A DNA stretch of 64,000 nucleotides from Dryococelus australis (Eukaryota > Arthropoda > Insecta > Phasmatodea > Phasmatidae): positions 78,617,895-78,681,894 of the forward strand of contig CM056995.1 of the NCBI GenBank assembly GCA_029891345.1. The letters run 5' to 3'. The translations under genes were made by a program, and so were the position numbers. The notes under the pieces were generated by a model, which was not told where the DNA came from, searched no databases, and saw nothing but the letters and a program-made list of their open reading frames with translations. Below are positions 1 to 12,580 of this stretch, piece after piece; within the stretch, counting starts at the first letter, position 1; the number at the start of each line of letters is the position of its first letter.

Positions 1-1676
<1,676 letters not shown>

Positions 1677-2640
1677 CACACACGCTTCAAAAATCCTTTT
1701 ACAGAGTGCTGAAGTGCTAACAGTAATTATACTACTTTATCTATACTTCAACAACAACAACAACAACATTTTATGTAATTATGAAATACAAAGAAATAAC
1801 TTTTGGAATATTTAAAGAATTCAACGGAGCAAAATACAGCAAATACAGATGGAAGGAAATTTAATTACTATCTAATGTGACCTCTCCCTACTTACTTTGA
1901 GATGAAGAAACAATTTGTGGTTAAATAAACAGTGTATACTAAACTTCAAATGCATTAATAACTACGGGAGTCGCACTTTTTCTGTGCACCCCTATATTTA
2001 TGTAATTACTTAACAGTCTGTTCATGTTTTTTTTTTTTTTGAAATATCTTGCTTATTAGCTTATAGTGTTATGAAATACATATCTAGCAAAAAAACATTG
2101 ACTAATATGTACTACTAAAGTAAAAACTCCAACCTCAAAATTTCTAGCATGTAAAAAAAAGACCACTCTAATTTTTGGAAGTAACAATTGGACTAAAACA
2201 TAGTCTTATATCAAGGTGAATATGGTACTTTAGATACAAAATAACTGTTTTACCCAAGAGGTAATGGTTTATAAAATTTTATTGCTAGCTACCAACCAAA
2301 CATCTAAGTTGTTCTATTATAAGTATGACTCCGACACAAAAATACAGACATCAAAAAGCCCACCAATATTAGCTGTCAACATATATAAAAAAAAAAAAAG
2401 AGGATAAGAAACAACCAATGTAACACACTTGCAAACCATGTATTCATACAAGCACGCATCGAGATGACACGAATACAACTTGACGCGTGCCACTTATATT
2501 AATATTAACTACAATTATGACTCATTGCTCTTTACGTGAAGTATGTCCTTACTTCAACCTACGTAACAGTTATTACTGCAAACCCATACACGATTGTTGC
2601 GCACAGTTTAAATCAACTGGGCAGCCAAACACGTGGCTAC
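1677..2640. other. AT-rich spacer with a short (CAA)n run
   Basis: There is no gene-like frame. A (CAA)n run occupies about 1749-1767, a T run lies near 2024-2040, and an A run lies near 2387-2399. Confidence 0.55.
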
Positions 2641-4510
2641 AAGGTTACGCAACCAGCGAGCACGCCGGTTTCCCCCCTCCCTACGTGCTGAGTGTCAACA
2701 AGCTGTCAGCCACTAGAGGCCAAGCGCCGCCGAAGATCCAAGAACGCTGATGAGAGGGTTCCCACCTCCCATGCCAGCCTCCCGGCAGGATGTCACACGC
2801 CTTCCCCGCACCCCACCGTGGCAGCCTACACTTCTGACTATGTGAGTGCGTGCGTGTCGGGGCTCCAGCAGTCATTCATATTTCTTCTCTTGAGTTAACT
2901 CCGAGCACTCCTTATTGCTGGGGCCTCCAGCAAAACCTCGAGTATTCAGTAGGCATCGCGGCTACCCTCTGCGACGACAACAGTCTTCGACACCCATCGA
3001 ACACGAATATACCTTGCTATTTTAACTTTAACTTCTCTTGTCTCTTCCAGACACCCGCATTAGACAGCTTTAGTTGAATAGTTAAATATTCAGTTTTCTA
3101 GTTCACTTTCCCTCCAGCCTAGGACCAGGTCACCTACACCTGGCTAACGTAGTTTACTTTCAGTACTGTCTGCTTGGTAGGAGATAGCACGAGTCACTGT
3201 GTTTATTGAGTCCTCAATAAATACAGCTTTGTTCTCTATCCTAACGCTTTTATTTCTGGATTAACGTCTACTTCGCCCTCTCGGAATAAGTTGCACTGTG
3301 CATTACCGACAGAAACCAGGTATTTTTGTAAATCCGAAGTAGCTTGACTGAGACCCCCGTTCTGGGGACCTCCAGTCTGGTACACACCCATTAGACGGCC
3401 ACCTGTTGCTTCCCACTACCCCGAGCACCCAGGTGCTGGAGGGAAGGAACAGATGAGCCACAATCACTAGGAATACCTTTCCCCAAGGAGAGACAGTAAG
3501 CCTATGTTATATCACCTACCAGAGCACCTAGGTGCCGAGGGCAGTATTAGTCTGGGTATTGCGGCCTAGGCTTGGCTGGATATCACATCCAATAGCAGCA
3601 TTGGTGGCCCACACGGCTCATTGTCTCTGATCTGCCCGTGGACATGGGGGATCAGTGGAGATTTACCGAGCTTGTGCCACGACAGCTACTGGACCTATAC
3701 TATTATAGGGAAATAGTTTCTCGTCCAGAGTGCAGGACGTATCTTGTTCAGCAGCGAACCAATCTCTATGACTTATAAGATACGGTACGGCCGACGGCGT
3801 AGAGAACAAAAGATTTCTCATCTAGCTGCCAAACAACGGAATACCTTAGCCCCTCCTATGTAGGAAACACAGGCGGAACGGGATTGCACCGCCTCACTGA
3901 GATTACGGGCAGTCTCGACTGCCCACGTGGTACAATATATTCATTTTCCACCACTCGTCTGAACCAGTCCTGACTACCATCCGGTGTTGAGGAGTCTAGT
4001 ATACCGGACTGAAGCTAGGTACGAACTAGCCAATCCTAGCGTCTGCAGTCAAGAGTCAGTGGCCTGGAACTCTGAGTAAGGTGTGAAACAATTCAGCATA
4101 AAGTAATATAAACCAAGGACTGTAGCACCAACTTCGTTCAGTCAGCCAACCCATGTTACCAACCGACCAAAGACCTTCACAGTAAGTCGGGTTTCTAACA
4201 CCTCCTGTCAGCTACCTATAACCGCGCACTTGGTCTAGCACAATAAATCTCGACGATTGTGCCATTCAGTCCAAAACCGGGCATGCGTCAAACTAGTAGA
4301 GGAGGCATTAACGAACCTGCAGGGCTCTCCAACAATGGTGGACTGTGGGGGCCAAACAGGGTAGGCCCCAAGTTGTCTGGTGTGGACGCTCCAGTCGCAG
4401 CACTCCCCCAGCTGCCAGCATCTGATGGTGCGGGAGAGGGCAACTTGGTAAGACTGAGTTCCTCTAGTTCACGGATCAGGTCACTAGGTGGCACTTGGTG
4501 ACCCCGAGGG
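2640..4510 (+). mobile_element. LTR retrotransposon, 5' part: LTR, leader and gag start
   Basis: The segment at about 2650-3320 looks like the end of an LTR. It has overlapping AATAAA signals near 3210-3230 and a T-rich downstream stretch, followed by a long non-coding leader. The inverse copy at 43460-44700 shares the same layout. Shared blocks include ACACCCATTAGACG just after the LTR, GAGCCAC(A/G)ATCACTAG, and CCAGAGCACCT(A/G)GGT. The exact LTR start was not located, and no primer-binding site could be assigned with confidence. The coding part stops after ~220 bp, so the copy is truncated. Gypsy-type is an inference from the layout and the gag start. Confidence 0.6.
4283..4501 (+). pseudogene. 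Possible gag N-terminus of the LTR element
   Basis: An ATG-started frame of 72 codons lies about 960 bp downstream of the putative LTR end, where gag is expected. It is rich in Gly, Pro, Ser and Asn, like the low-complexity N-termini of many Gypsy gag proteins. It has no capsid or zinc-knuckle motif. A stop follows, and AT-rich DNA begins within 60 bp. The reverse strand is open over the same bases, so coding status rests on position only. Confidence 0.35.
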
Positions 4511-4993
4511 GCTCAAACACATCCTTCCCATCCACTATCCTGCAACATGATGCACAATATTATTGCATTACTCACTGTTTTGGAGTATAGATGTAACATG
4601 TGTTCAGACATAAAGCTAACAGTCCAAAAAAATTAAATGGCATAAATTCTACATAATGTGTCCTGGAAAATGGAAAACAATGGCACAGAGTTTGAGGAAA
4701 TGCCACTTTATATTTTACTGTAATTAAGTGTTTTAGTAGCTTAGCTGTTTACAATGGCAGTCCCAGAGGCTGGTGTTCCAATGTTAAAATTTCAAAGTGT
4801 GCAATGGCTTTATGTTATGCCCTGCCTACCTACCTATAAAGCTTATCAAATCACTTGCAGATGTTTAATATCAATGTAATTCAAAAGCTACTGAATTATG
4901 TAATCTGTTTTTAACTAGACAGATATCAGTACTTATGTTACAAAATGTTATTTATACATTGTGAAATAATAATAGTGTGATTTTTAATAATTA
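4511..4993. other. AT-rich spacer, nothing recognised
   Basis: There is no long frame and no repeat match. It lies between the truncated LTR element and the MITE at 4994. Confidence 0.5.
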
Positions 4994-5217
4994 CCGTAAT
5001 CTGGAGTTACTTTGCACCTGTTGGGATAACTTTCTTTGCACCACTCAAAATCTTTGTTTCTTTGCCAAATAGCATGAAAACAAAGTACTTTACCTAGAAA
5101 TTTTTAATTTCATCTACCCACCCAGGTACCTATACCGCTTCACAAAATCACTGCAAAACAAACGTTTAGAGTGGTGCAAAGATACCCTACCAGGTGCAAA
5201 GTAACCCCAGTTTACGG
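4994..5217. mobile_element. MITE with long imperfect terminal inverted repeats, TA flanked
   Basis: The left end CCGTAATCTGGAGTTACTTT and the right end, read in reverse as CCGTAAACTGGGGTTACTTT, match over roughly 55 bp including the subterminal GTGGTGCAAAG. TA dinucleotides flank both ends (4992-4993 and 5218-5219), as expected for Tc1/mariner/pogo-type transposition. It has no coding capacity. The CCGTA ends resemble those of the elements at 45765 and 58104, which suggests the same superfamily. Confidence 0.85.
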
Positions 5218-5399
5218 TATAGTACAAATTGGTTGGTTTATGGAAGGCCGTATGTGAATGTTAGGTAATGACAGTAGTGACTGTGTGTGAGAGAACATGA
5301 TCTCAAGCTTTAGAACTGACCAAATTTTCATACATTTTGCAGAATATTTTAGTCAATCAAAGTTTCAAATATGAAGTATTATTGACAAAGAAACAGTGG

Positions 5400-5540
5400 A
5401 ATCTCCTGCCCGTAACTGCATCTGCTCTGTGCTTCCTCAGCTTCCGCTCAGCTCTCAAAACTTTGCTGTTAAGAGCAGCTCAAATCTCTTCACTCACTCA
5501 GCTTCTGCATGAGAGCAGGAAATTCAACAGCACTTTGTGC
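5400..5540 (+). repeat. SINE fragment, 3' half
   Basis: This matches the 3' body of the SINE at 25482. Shared blocks are TCTCAAAAC(T/A)T(T/C)GCTGTTAAGA, followed by CAAATCTCTTCA and CACTCA. The tRNA-derived head is missing, so the copy is 5' truncated. Confidence 0.65.
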
Positions 5541-6661
5541 ATCTCGCGTAGCCAAGTAACATTCGAACTACACCCATTGTCACTCGAAACCTATAGATTT
5601 AAATTATTTCAAAACTTTACTGGTAAATCACTTATATTTTCTAACCATGATGCAATCATAATCTTTTCTTTACTGAATATATTTTCAACTTAAAAAGTGG
5701 TAAAACAATGGGCTATTTTGATTATTTTTCTGGACATGCGTAGGAAAAATAACAAACGAGAGATTATTTGTTTTATGAAATATATGGGTGATATGTCTAT
5801 GAAATGAAAAAGAAACAACAAGTTTATTTATATGCCTCTCTTAAACCATTAACTCTCGTGAGTTCCTTGTTATGGCATGTAGAACTTCAAAAATATTTAA
5901 ATCGTAATTTACAAGAGCGGCAGCTATGAACTTTCTGTTTTCTGTTATATTCATTACACTTCACTAATATTTTATCTGCATAAAGTTAAAATAAATTGCT
6001 AATTAGTTTACTGATATTTACTCTGTATCAAATATTATTATTAAAATCAAGAACCACAAAGAAGACAGAATAAGTATATTTTGTTATGGCAATACACAAG
6101 TTACTTTCAATAGCAAATTACACTTGCATCAACCAATTGTATTCATAATTCACAGTTTAGAAAGTTCTGGTATGACATAGTTTGCAGTATTTGTTGTCAT
6201 TTTACCAAGAACCGCACTATGCATGCTCTTATTCCTCATTAATTCTTGCACATAAAACTCAATTAAAGGAGATTTTTTTTATATTTTAAACATTTAAACC
6301 CATTAATTTTAGCATATGGCACAAGCATCTGATGATATCAGTACATTAGATGGTACATTATGACTGATACTGATAATCATACAAAGACAATCTTACGATT
6401 TCTTGGCTCTTGAAAAAAAGCAAATTTTAATCTGTTACTAACTATAACAACAATGTTATTCGTTTGTGTTTGATGAGTGATAATTGAAATAAATACACGC
6501 ACTATGTGTTTGCATCTGTCAATTGACTTTAATCCATTCACAGTCTGCATCCACGATTGTTTACTTTTTGGCCAGTGCTGTATACTCTCGAGTCTTAGTA
6601 CATAAGGATTGTCTGTGTGCGTAAATTATTCGTTAATCATGCAGGATGCTAGTAGCCTATG
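5541..6661. other. AT-rich spacer
   Basis: No frame with a recognisable product and no clear repeat structure. Confidence 0.5.
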
Positions 6662-6902
6662 TATAGACTGTTCACGATACAGTGAGCACTTTTTAAGGCC
6701 CTCCCAACAGGCATTAACCGCTAATAAATATAACTTATTGCAGCCTAAGGCATTAAATTTTGGTCGTGATGAAATGCATACACTGTGTTTATTGGTCACC
6801 TTGAATGTTTATATTAAAAAGCAGCAGGAAGATAGAAATTTGATGAAAGGAAAAATTTATAAGGGCCTTAAAAAGTGCTGACTTTACTGTGAACAGCCTA
6901 TA
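6662..6902. mobile_element. 241-bp MITE, copy 1
   Basis: The ends are inverted repeats. The left end is TATAGACTGTTCACGATACA and the right end read in reverse is TATAGGCTGTTCACAGTAAA, both continuing into AGCACTTTTTAAGGCCCT, giving ~35 bp of TIR. The interior matches the copy at 19100-19336 along its length, including GGCATTAAATTTTG and TTTATATTAAAAAGCAGCA. There is no coding capacity. The TA at the outer ends is compatible with a TA target duplication. Confidence 0.88.
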
Positions 6903-7261
6903 GTAATGTTTTATATTGTTATAGCCGAACATAGAGGTCGTTGGTTGTGATAACAAAACAAGTTATGTGTAGACTACAGCATTAATTACATATCGAAGAT
7001 TCAGTAAAATGGCAGCCATAAGATTAGACAAGTTTATTTTTATTTCAGAAATATTTATATTTATGCAAGTCAATATTTTTTAAATTTTTGCTTAGTTATT
7101 TTTATATTCTGTCCTAACTTAGGTAGGAGTAATTACAGTTTATATTAATCACCTATTCATTTTTTAGGATTTGGTAAATATCTTAAATTTTTAAACCATA
7201 AATATAACATTGATTTTTAATTAACTTTTAGTTAAAGCTGCACATAGGCCACTGGGATACC
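6903..7261. other. AT-rich spacer
   Basis: Nothing recognised. It lies between the MITE and the first perfect hairpin. Confidence 0.5.
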
Positions 7262-7335
7262 AAAAATATATAAAAGGACAGGAATTAAAGTACTCACAGT
7301 GTAGCACTTGAATTCCTGTCCTTTTATATATTTTT
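7262..7335. repeat. Perfect 25-bp inverted repeat (hairpin), 24-nt loop
   Basis: The left arm (7262-7286) contains ATAAAAGGACAGGAATT. The right arm (7311-7335) is its exact reverse complement. The stem is AT-rich on the outside with a GGACAGG core. It lies ~70 bp before the start of homology to the Helentron-type copies. Confidence 0.95.
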
Positions 7336-7406
7336 AATTATTTTTGTGATTGTTATTAATTGTAATGAATCCTAACTTTTTTTTATAGAGAGACAGAAGA
7401 GATTTT

Positions 7407-8430
7407 GAGTTTAGTAGCCCCTTATGTTTGGACAGTGAGCATCACGAAATGTTGCTCTCGAGTCCGTGACAATTACTCGTTGAGAATCAGCAGTACGTTA
7501 AATGTAAATGTACAATAGTATAGGTCTGTCCTTTGGATTCATGCTTCACACACAAATGTATCTTCCTGATATCATCCGGCTGCGGTGGCAGCTGCGCTGT
7601 GAACCTCTGATTTTGAGCGAGTTAGTAAGCTTAAGACAGCTGTAGCAACAGAACGACTCATCCGCTCATACAATCTGAGAAATTCTGTTGTCAGTTTGGG
7701 TGTAAAAATAGTAACAAAAACCAAACCAAGAATCATAAATAATAAATACACAGTGACATTATAACCAATAATAATTTTCTTTGCGGATTACTACCACAAA
7801 TATTTAAAAAGTACGAGTTAAATGAAAAGCGTACTAATGACATTAACAATATGAACAATGCCCGACAAGACAAATCTAATACTGAAAGGATGACTCAGCT
7901 ACTTCAATCCATTCCGGAGTTTTATGAAGAAGTTGACAATTCACGCAGCAGTGAAATGCGGACTCCATTTACATGCATCCTGGGACAAATGCACAAAATA
8001 TGTCCATGCTTTTTTTTCCAGGCTCTCTTCCTGTACATACATAACAAACATTACATTCCACCCTATCTCAGCGTAGACTCTGACATTCCCCTTGTGCTCT
8101 GCGGTGACTTCAATATCAATATCATCGCCAAATTAGAATTTGTGCACTTCATGAAAGACACCTTCAACCTTTGCGCCTCCAACAACCCCAATGACTTTGG
8201 AACGTGCTTGCCTGGATCTCACATTCATTCGGCACATCACCACTGAGACAGTAAGTTTCATATTGTACTTCTCGTACCATCACCCAATACTCAACTGCTG
8301 CTGCACTACCATTGTGGGCTAGTAACAAATACTAAATTAATTTCAACAAACCCACATAGTCTAGCATTGTATTTTCTCTCACCACCAATAGACGTCGCAT
8401 AAAAATACCTATGGCAGTGTAGACAACACA
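7407..8430 (+). mobile_element. Helitron/Helentron-type element remnant, copy 1
   Basis: About 1 kb is shared with inverse copies at 41540-42425 and 51335-51985. In order it holds a 5' block around CGAAATGTTGCT, a block with CTCATCCG(A/C)T, and an endonuclease-like coding segment. A 3' segment at about 8340-8430 also matches 38805-38910 in reverse. No helicase or Rep motif was found, so it is a fragment. The class call rests on the endonuclease style only. Confidence 0.5.
7851..8330 (+). pseudogene. Endonuclease-like (EEP fold) C-terminal domain, Helentron style
   Basis: The frame at 7851-8246 encodes LVLCGDFNINI around 8090-8125. This is the GDFN metal-binding motif of the endonuclease/exonuclease/phosphatase family. 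It continues with FMKDTFNL and a degraded GTC.DL segment. A frameshift near 8220 moves the reading to a frame encoding ITTETVSFILYFSYHHPIL. That matches the terminal YFSYH.PIL motif known from arthropod Helentron-associated endonucleases. The N-terminal half is missing. A non-LTR retrotransposon endonuclease is the main alternative. Confidence 0.55.
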
Positions 8431-8777
8431 GCCCATCCAATTTTAATTTTTTTGTTTCGCTTTTAACGAGCAGTTTGGCAAGTTGTGTTTGTGATGTGCC
8501 AAAGCAAAATTTTTACCAGTAAACTTGAGTAGTTTTAATGCTAGGCCTACTTTTTCAATCTGTAATCCAATATTTTTATCTCAGTACAGTATCTATCTTA
8601 AATTTATGGTTCTCCGTAAATATTTTGATTTTATTTTAATTATTTTCACGGACACATTGCTTCATTTAAAAACTAATGGATGCATCAGGTCACCACTCTA
8701 CCCAACAATTTATAGCTACACCTGTTAACCTAGTTTAGCATCATTATTTTCTACCTTATTGTTATATATATATATAT

Positions 8778-8882
8778 AAGGGGATATAATGTTCCTGTGC
8801 ATGAAACAAAAAAAAAAAAAAAAAAAAACACAAAACCATATTTAAAATTTTTGTTTCATGCACAGGAACATTATATCCCCTT
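8778..8882. repeat. Perfect 35-bp inverted repeat (hairpin)
   Basis: The left arm (8778-8812) begins AAGGGGATATAATGTTCC. The right arm (8848-8882) is its exact reverse complement ending CATTATATCCCCTT. The loop is poly-A rich (35 nt), and a (TA)n run immediately precedes the left arm. The perfect match indicates a recent origin or gene-conversion-like maintenance. Confidence 0.95.
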
Positions 8883-9232
8883 TTAGCCTCCATCACAGCT
8901 ATCCAATGTATAATCATCACACAGCTACACACCACTTGGTCCACATTTTTGGGTAGCCACCACCAGTATACACACATTCAGCTGCCTTGGGGAATCAATC
9001 CAGTAGTACCTGTTACACCCGCTCCTGCCACCCCACTACCAGATGTTAAGACTGCAGCCTAAGCTGCGCAGAGGGGTGGTCTCCCTCCCTCCCAATTTCT
9101 CCCTCTCCCCACAAAAAAGCGGTCACCCCTTCACTTTACATCCCATGATTACTGTGACATGCATCACTTAGCATCTTAATTTCTACCCTTCTGGCATCCA
9201 TTTGGTACAGGCTGGAGTGTGTCTTACACTTA
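8883..9232. other. Spacer of higher GC content, no gene seen
   Basis: This starts a GC-richer stretch that runs to about 12.5 kb. No motif was recognised. Confidence 0.4.
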
Positions 9233-10081
9233 TTGTGGTCAATATATAAGCACACAAAACTTGGGAAATTATTTTCTTACTCTCAGCCAATTATTCTCCT
9301 AAAATTTTCAACCCATTATTTCCCGTTTTGTCATTGGTCCATGTACACTTTAGATACCACAAGCGACATCTTTATCACACTTTGGCCTCGCCATAACCGT
9401 AGCGCCCTTGTAAGAAGAACATTAGGTGATACATGCCACAGGCACCCCTGCTGCTATGATATCCAGGGAATAGCATGCGGGTTGGCTGCTGCTGCCTACT
9501 GGTCGTCAACCCACATCACACCCCAGCATGCTGTCACCCCTCCGGTTGCTGGCCGAGGAGGGGAACACAGCCCAGCCATTTTCGTTACTGTCTCATCACC
9601 TCTCTGTGCTGGCCCTGAGTTTCTGGTACAAATAGGACCTGTGGTCCTTAGTTCAGGGCTGACTCCCACAGCTCTTGTGCAGAACTTCACTCTGCTCGAA
9701 CGCGCACTGAAGCCTTCAACAACAGTCACGCGACTTCTCCATCACTTTAGTTTTGGGCTATACCTTGTGCTAGAGTCAGCGTACTGCCTGTCTAGGGTTA
9801 CCATGGACCCCCTTGCCACCACATCTTCCAAGACCATCTCACCACCTATATTGGCAAACCTAGGTTCGTCCCTTCAGGCGTCAATAAGGGTACAGGCTAG
9901 AAATGTGTTCTATTATCACAGCAAAAAACAGACATATTCAGAGTTGGCTGCCTTTATCACTCTGTCTGCTTTTTTCTCACCCTGTTTCCCGCTACCTCCC
10001 TCTTTGACCTATTGCTCTGTCAACTCTCTTCCAGGAGTAGGCACATGCTCCCTCTCCCCTACTTGCCCCTCAGGCATTTAA
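9233..10081 (+). other. Unidentified 282-codon open frame
   Basis: This is the longest uninterrupted frame in the window outside simple repeats, and the first codon is not ATG. The conceptual product is rich in Ser, Thr, Pro and Leu. It has no domain, signal peptide or metal-binding motif that I recognise. Neighbouring open frames on the other strand and the local GC richness suggest it may be chance openness, or the antisense of an old LTR element. The first internal ATG lies well inside the frame. I assign no function. Confidence 0.15.
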
Positions 10082-10287
10082 CCAAAAGGGGTCCAGTCTT
10101 TATGTGTTGCTTAGATCCTATGGCAATACCCCACCGTGCTGAGTAACACAAGAGTGGTGCCCCACCCTGCTGTTGCCCCTTTCTGTGTAGTGCTTGGGTC
10201 TGCCAGCGATGTCCTGCCCTCTTCAATAACTGAGGAATGGGAATACATTCTAGGGAAATCACTGCCTTCTGGGAAGTCACTCAGGCC

Positions 10288-10372
10288 TGCACGTTTTCCA
10301 TGTATTTATTTATTATTCATGACGGGGGGACATAGATCACCCCGCGGTATAACCGAATCTGTGGTATAACAG
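10288..10372 (-). repeat. Inverted copy of the 14.4-kb element segment
   Basis: About 85 bp are nearly identical to the reverse complement of 14395-14480. Shared pieces include GCACGTTTTCCATG, ATGACGGGGGGACATAG and CACCCCGCGGTATAACC. The only difference I see in the central part is an A/C to T change near the GGTATAACC. It is a fragment of the element family at 13986 and 54265. Confidence 0.8.
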
Positions 10373-11099
10373 CCTGAGAAAGCTTTCATCCCTGTAAAGA
10401 TCAACAACAACAAGCACGGTATCGGGACACACTCATTGGCAGAAACCTCTATCAAAGTTGTCAAGTTGAACCACGGTTTTCTGCACAATACCTACCAGGG
10501 TGTTTCTACTCACCGTGGACTCTCCCTCCACTGTAACCAAACCCTTCCAAAGTCTAAGCCAACAGTACCTTGTCCAGTTGCTCCACTTACCACAGTGAGG
10601 AAGTTACAGATTTGCCTGAAACAGTTTGCTTAATAAACATCTGCTTCTGCAAAAGCTAATTGACGGCTTGCCTACTTACCTGGCAAAGCAGGCCCATCAT
10701 CAACCACAATCAGCCAAGTAGGCAAATAAACACAGCCCCCCCCCCCCATCCCTCTTTCACCATAAAAAAAGGAGAAGTTTCTGAGGTTGACGCCAGACGT
10801 TACCATCGTCAGTGAGGCACCAAGTTTTACCAACATATTTCAGTACTGACGCATGCCAACATGCTGCACAGCGCAGATGCACTCTCTACAGGCAACTTTG
10901 CCCCATCCACGAGCAGCCAGAGCTCGGGCAAGTCATTAACAGTGGCAGAATTGATTACATTTATCGAGCAAGGAGATTCCCAGCATTGGACAGCCGCATA
11001 CATACAAGTAATTAACATGCTTAGTTACAAAATACATTGCCCGCCTGGAATCCCGCATGCAAGCGCCACCCCCATAAATAAATTAAATATTTTTGATAA
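10373..11099. other. Spacer with short open frames, nothing recognised
   Basis: Moderately GC-rich, with a C run near 10738-10747. GCCTACTT near 10670 and AAGTAGGC near 10713 could pair as a weak hairpin. No protein motif was recognised. Confidence 0.35.
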
Positions 11100-11740
11100 T
11101 CCACTACCCTTCAGTTAGCCACAGAAGAAGTTCCAACAAACCCCCGAGATGGCAGCACCCCTGTGGCGCCACAACCCGCCAGCCTCAGGGCGAGGTATTT
11201 TAATTTGTCGTCGCCTCCAAGAGGGGAGATAAGAAATAAACAGCACTTCAGCAACCCTGATAAACCTACCCCTGTGTTGAAAGGCTACTCTACCCGGCAC
11301 CTCTGGAAGATCACTGATGAAGGGATTTTTCCGTATATAAGGAAGTCCAGCACCACGCTCCAGCAGATACGCTGGACTCACCGACCGAGTAGGTCAGTGA
11401 GCTCTCTCAAGTCTGCAAAGAATCTAAATAATTATCACGTCAATAACCAGTTTTGAGGTGCACTGAACTCCACAGGAGACGGAGCCTGTAAGTTGGCTTA
11501 GAGCCCGCGGTGGGCATGCCGCTGCTCCTGGGTTTCCAGTGTTCCCTCGGCTGTTACTCTACATAGTCCTATATACACGACTGCATTTTATACGACAGGG
11601 CCTTAGGTGCAACTGCCAAAGTCATACCACCAGGACTATACGTCCACAGAGAGGTAGAAGGCTTCTCCCAGATGCACAATAAACACGGCAGTGTTAAGAG
11701 CTGCATACGGTGCCGAGAGTGACGTGCTTTACACCGGAAG
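11100..11740 (+). mobile_element. LTR-like promoter region of a retroelement, copy C
   Basis: A TATA box (TATATAA, 11334-11340) follows a GC-rich upstream segment containing CGCCTCCAAGAGGGGAGATA and GGCACCTCTGGAAGATCAC. Similar blocks in the same order occur in reverse at 24780-24960 and forward at 39240-39400. That points to related LTR U3 regions. AATAAA near 11680 would serve as the polyadenylation signal. LTR ends were not located. Confidence 0.5.
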
Positions 11741-11984
11741 GCTGCTACAGAAATAATCATTGTGAACCCTAGACAAGTAGAGCCGCCGCACATTAAACCA
11801 GAGAGTTTACCATTGTCCTACAAGTCTATCATACTGCCCACACAAGAGTCCCCGCTGGACAATTTGTTAGGCTGGTGTTCGCCGGAGTACGATCCGGAAG
11901 GTACACGTGCAGTCCAATCAGACTCAGTTATCCGTCAGCACCACTGACCACCAGGTAACCCCAATTCAGGTGGATCCATCCAGC

Positions 11985-12370
11985 TCAAGTATCATAAAGC
12001 TAGCCTCAGGCAAATTTGTAAGGGTTCGACACCCGTCAAAGGTGGATCTCCCAAACTGCTGTGTAATAAAGTTGATATCAGGGAAACCATCTGGGTTCAA
12101 CTCCCACCGAAGGTCGTTCTTAAACCACGTGGAAACCAACCCCTGGCCAACTATATTCCCGCATGCCGACTGACGAGGCCACGCCAGATAGCCCCGGCCA
12201 GATCATCCACAGCCACCATCACCCTTGTGTAATCACCGCCTTAGCTACCATTCATACACCTGGGACCGCTGGCATTCCGCCTTTTGGCAACCCTGGTCGC
12301 GAGGAAGCTTGAATTCTCTGGGAGGGAATCTGTCTCAATCCACCTCACTCAGGGGTTTGATTCCCCTCGC
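11985..12370 (+). repeat. Repeated tRNA T-arm / B-box-like motifs
   Basis: Three short stem-loops resemble the tRNA T arm and Pol III B box. They are GGGTTCGACACCC (about 12023), GGGTTCAACTCCC (about 12093) and GGGGTTTGATTCCCC (about 12352). The first two lie in a direct repeat of roughly 70 bp with related flanks, AATTTGTAA/ACCATCT before and AAAGGTGG/GAAGGTCG after. No complete cloverleaf can be drawn, so these are not tRNA genes. They may be degenerate SINE heads. Confidence 0.45.
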
Positions 12371-12580
12371 TTTGATGAAACAGAAAGGGTGATCAGCATA
12401 GTAACCTCTTCCCCAATAAAACCCACGAGGGGGCACGCATCAGTACTTACATTGCTTCTGCATCACAAAGACTTGTAATTTTTTTAAACTGTCTCATTTC
12501 CATATAGCAACATATAACAATCAATATTTTATCAAGCTTAATAGGCCAAAAAAACTGTTTATTTTATGGTTTATTATATT

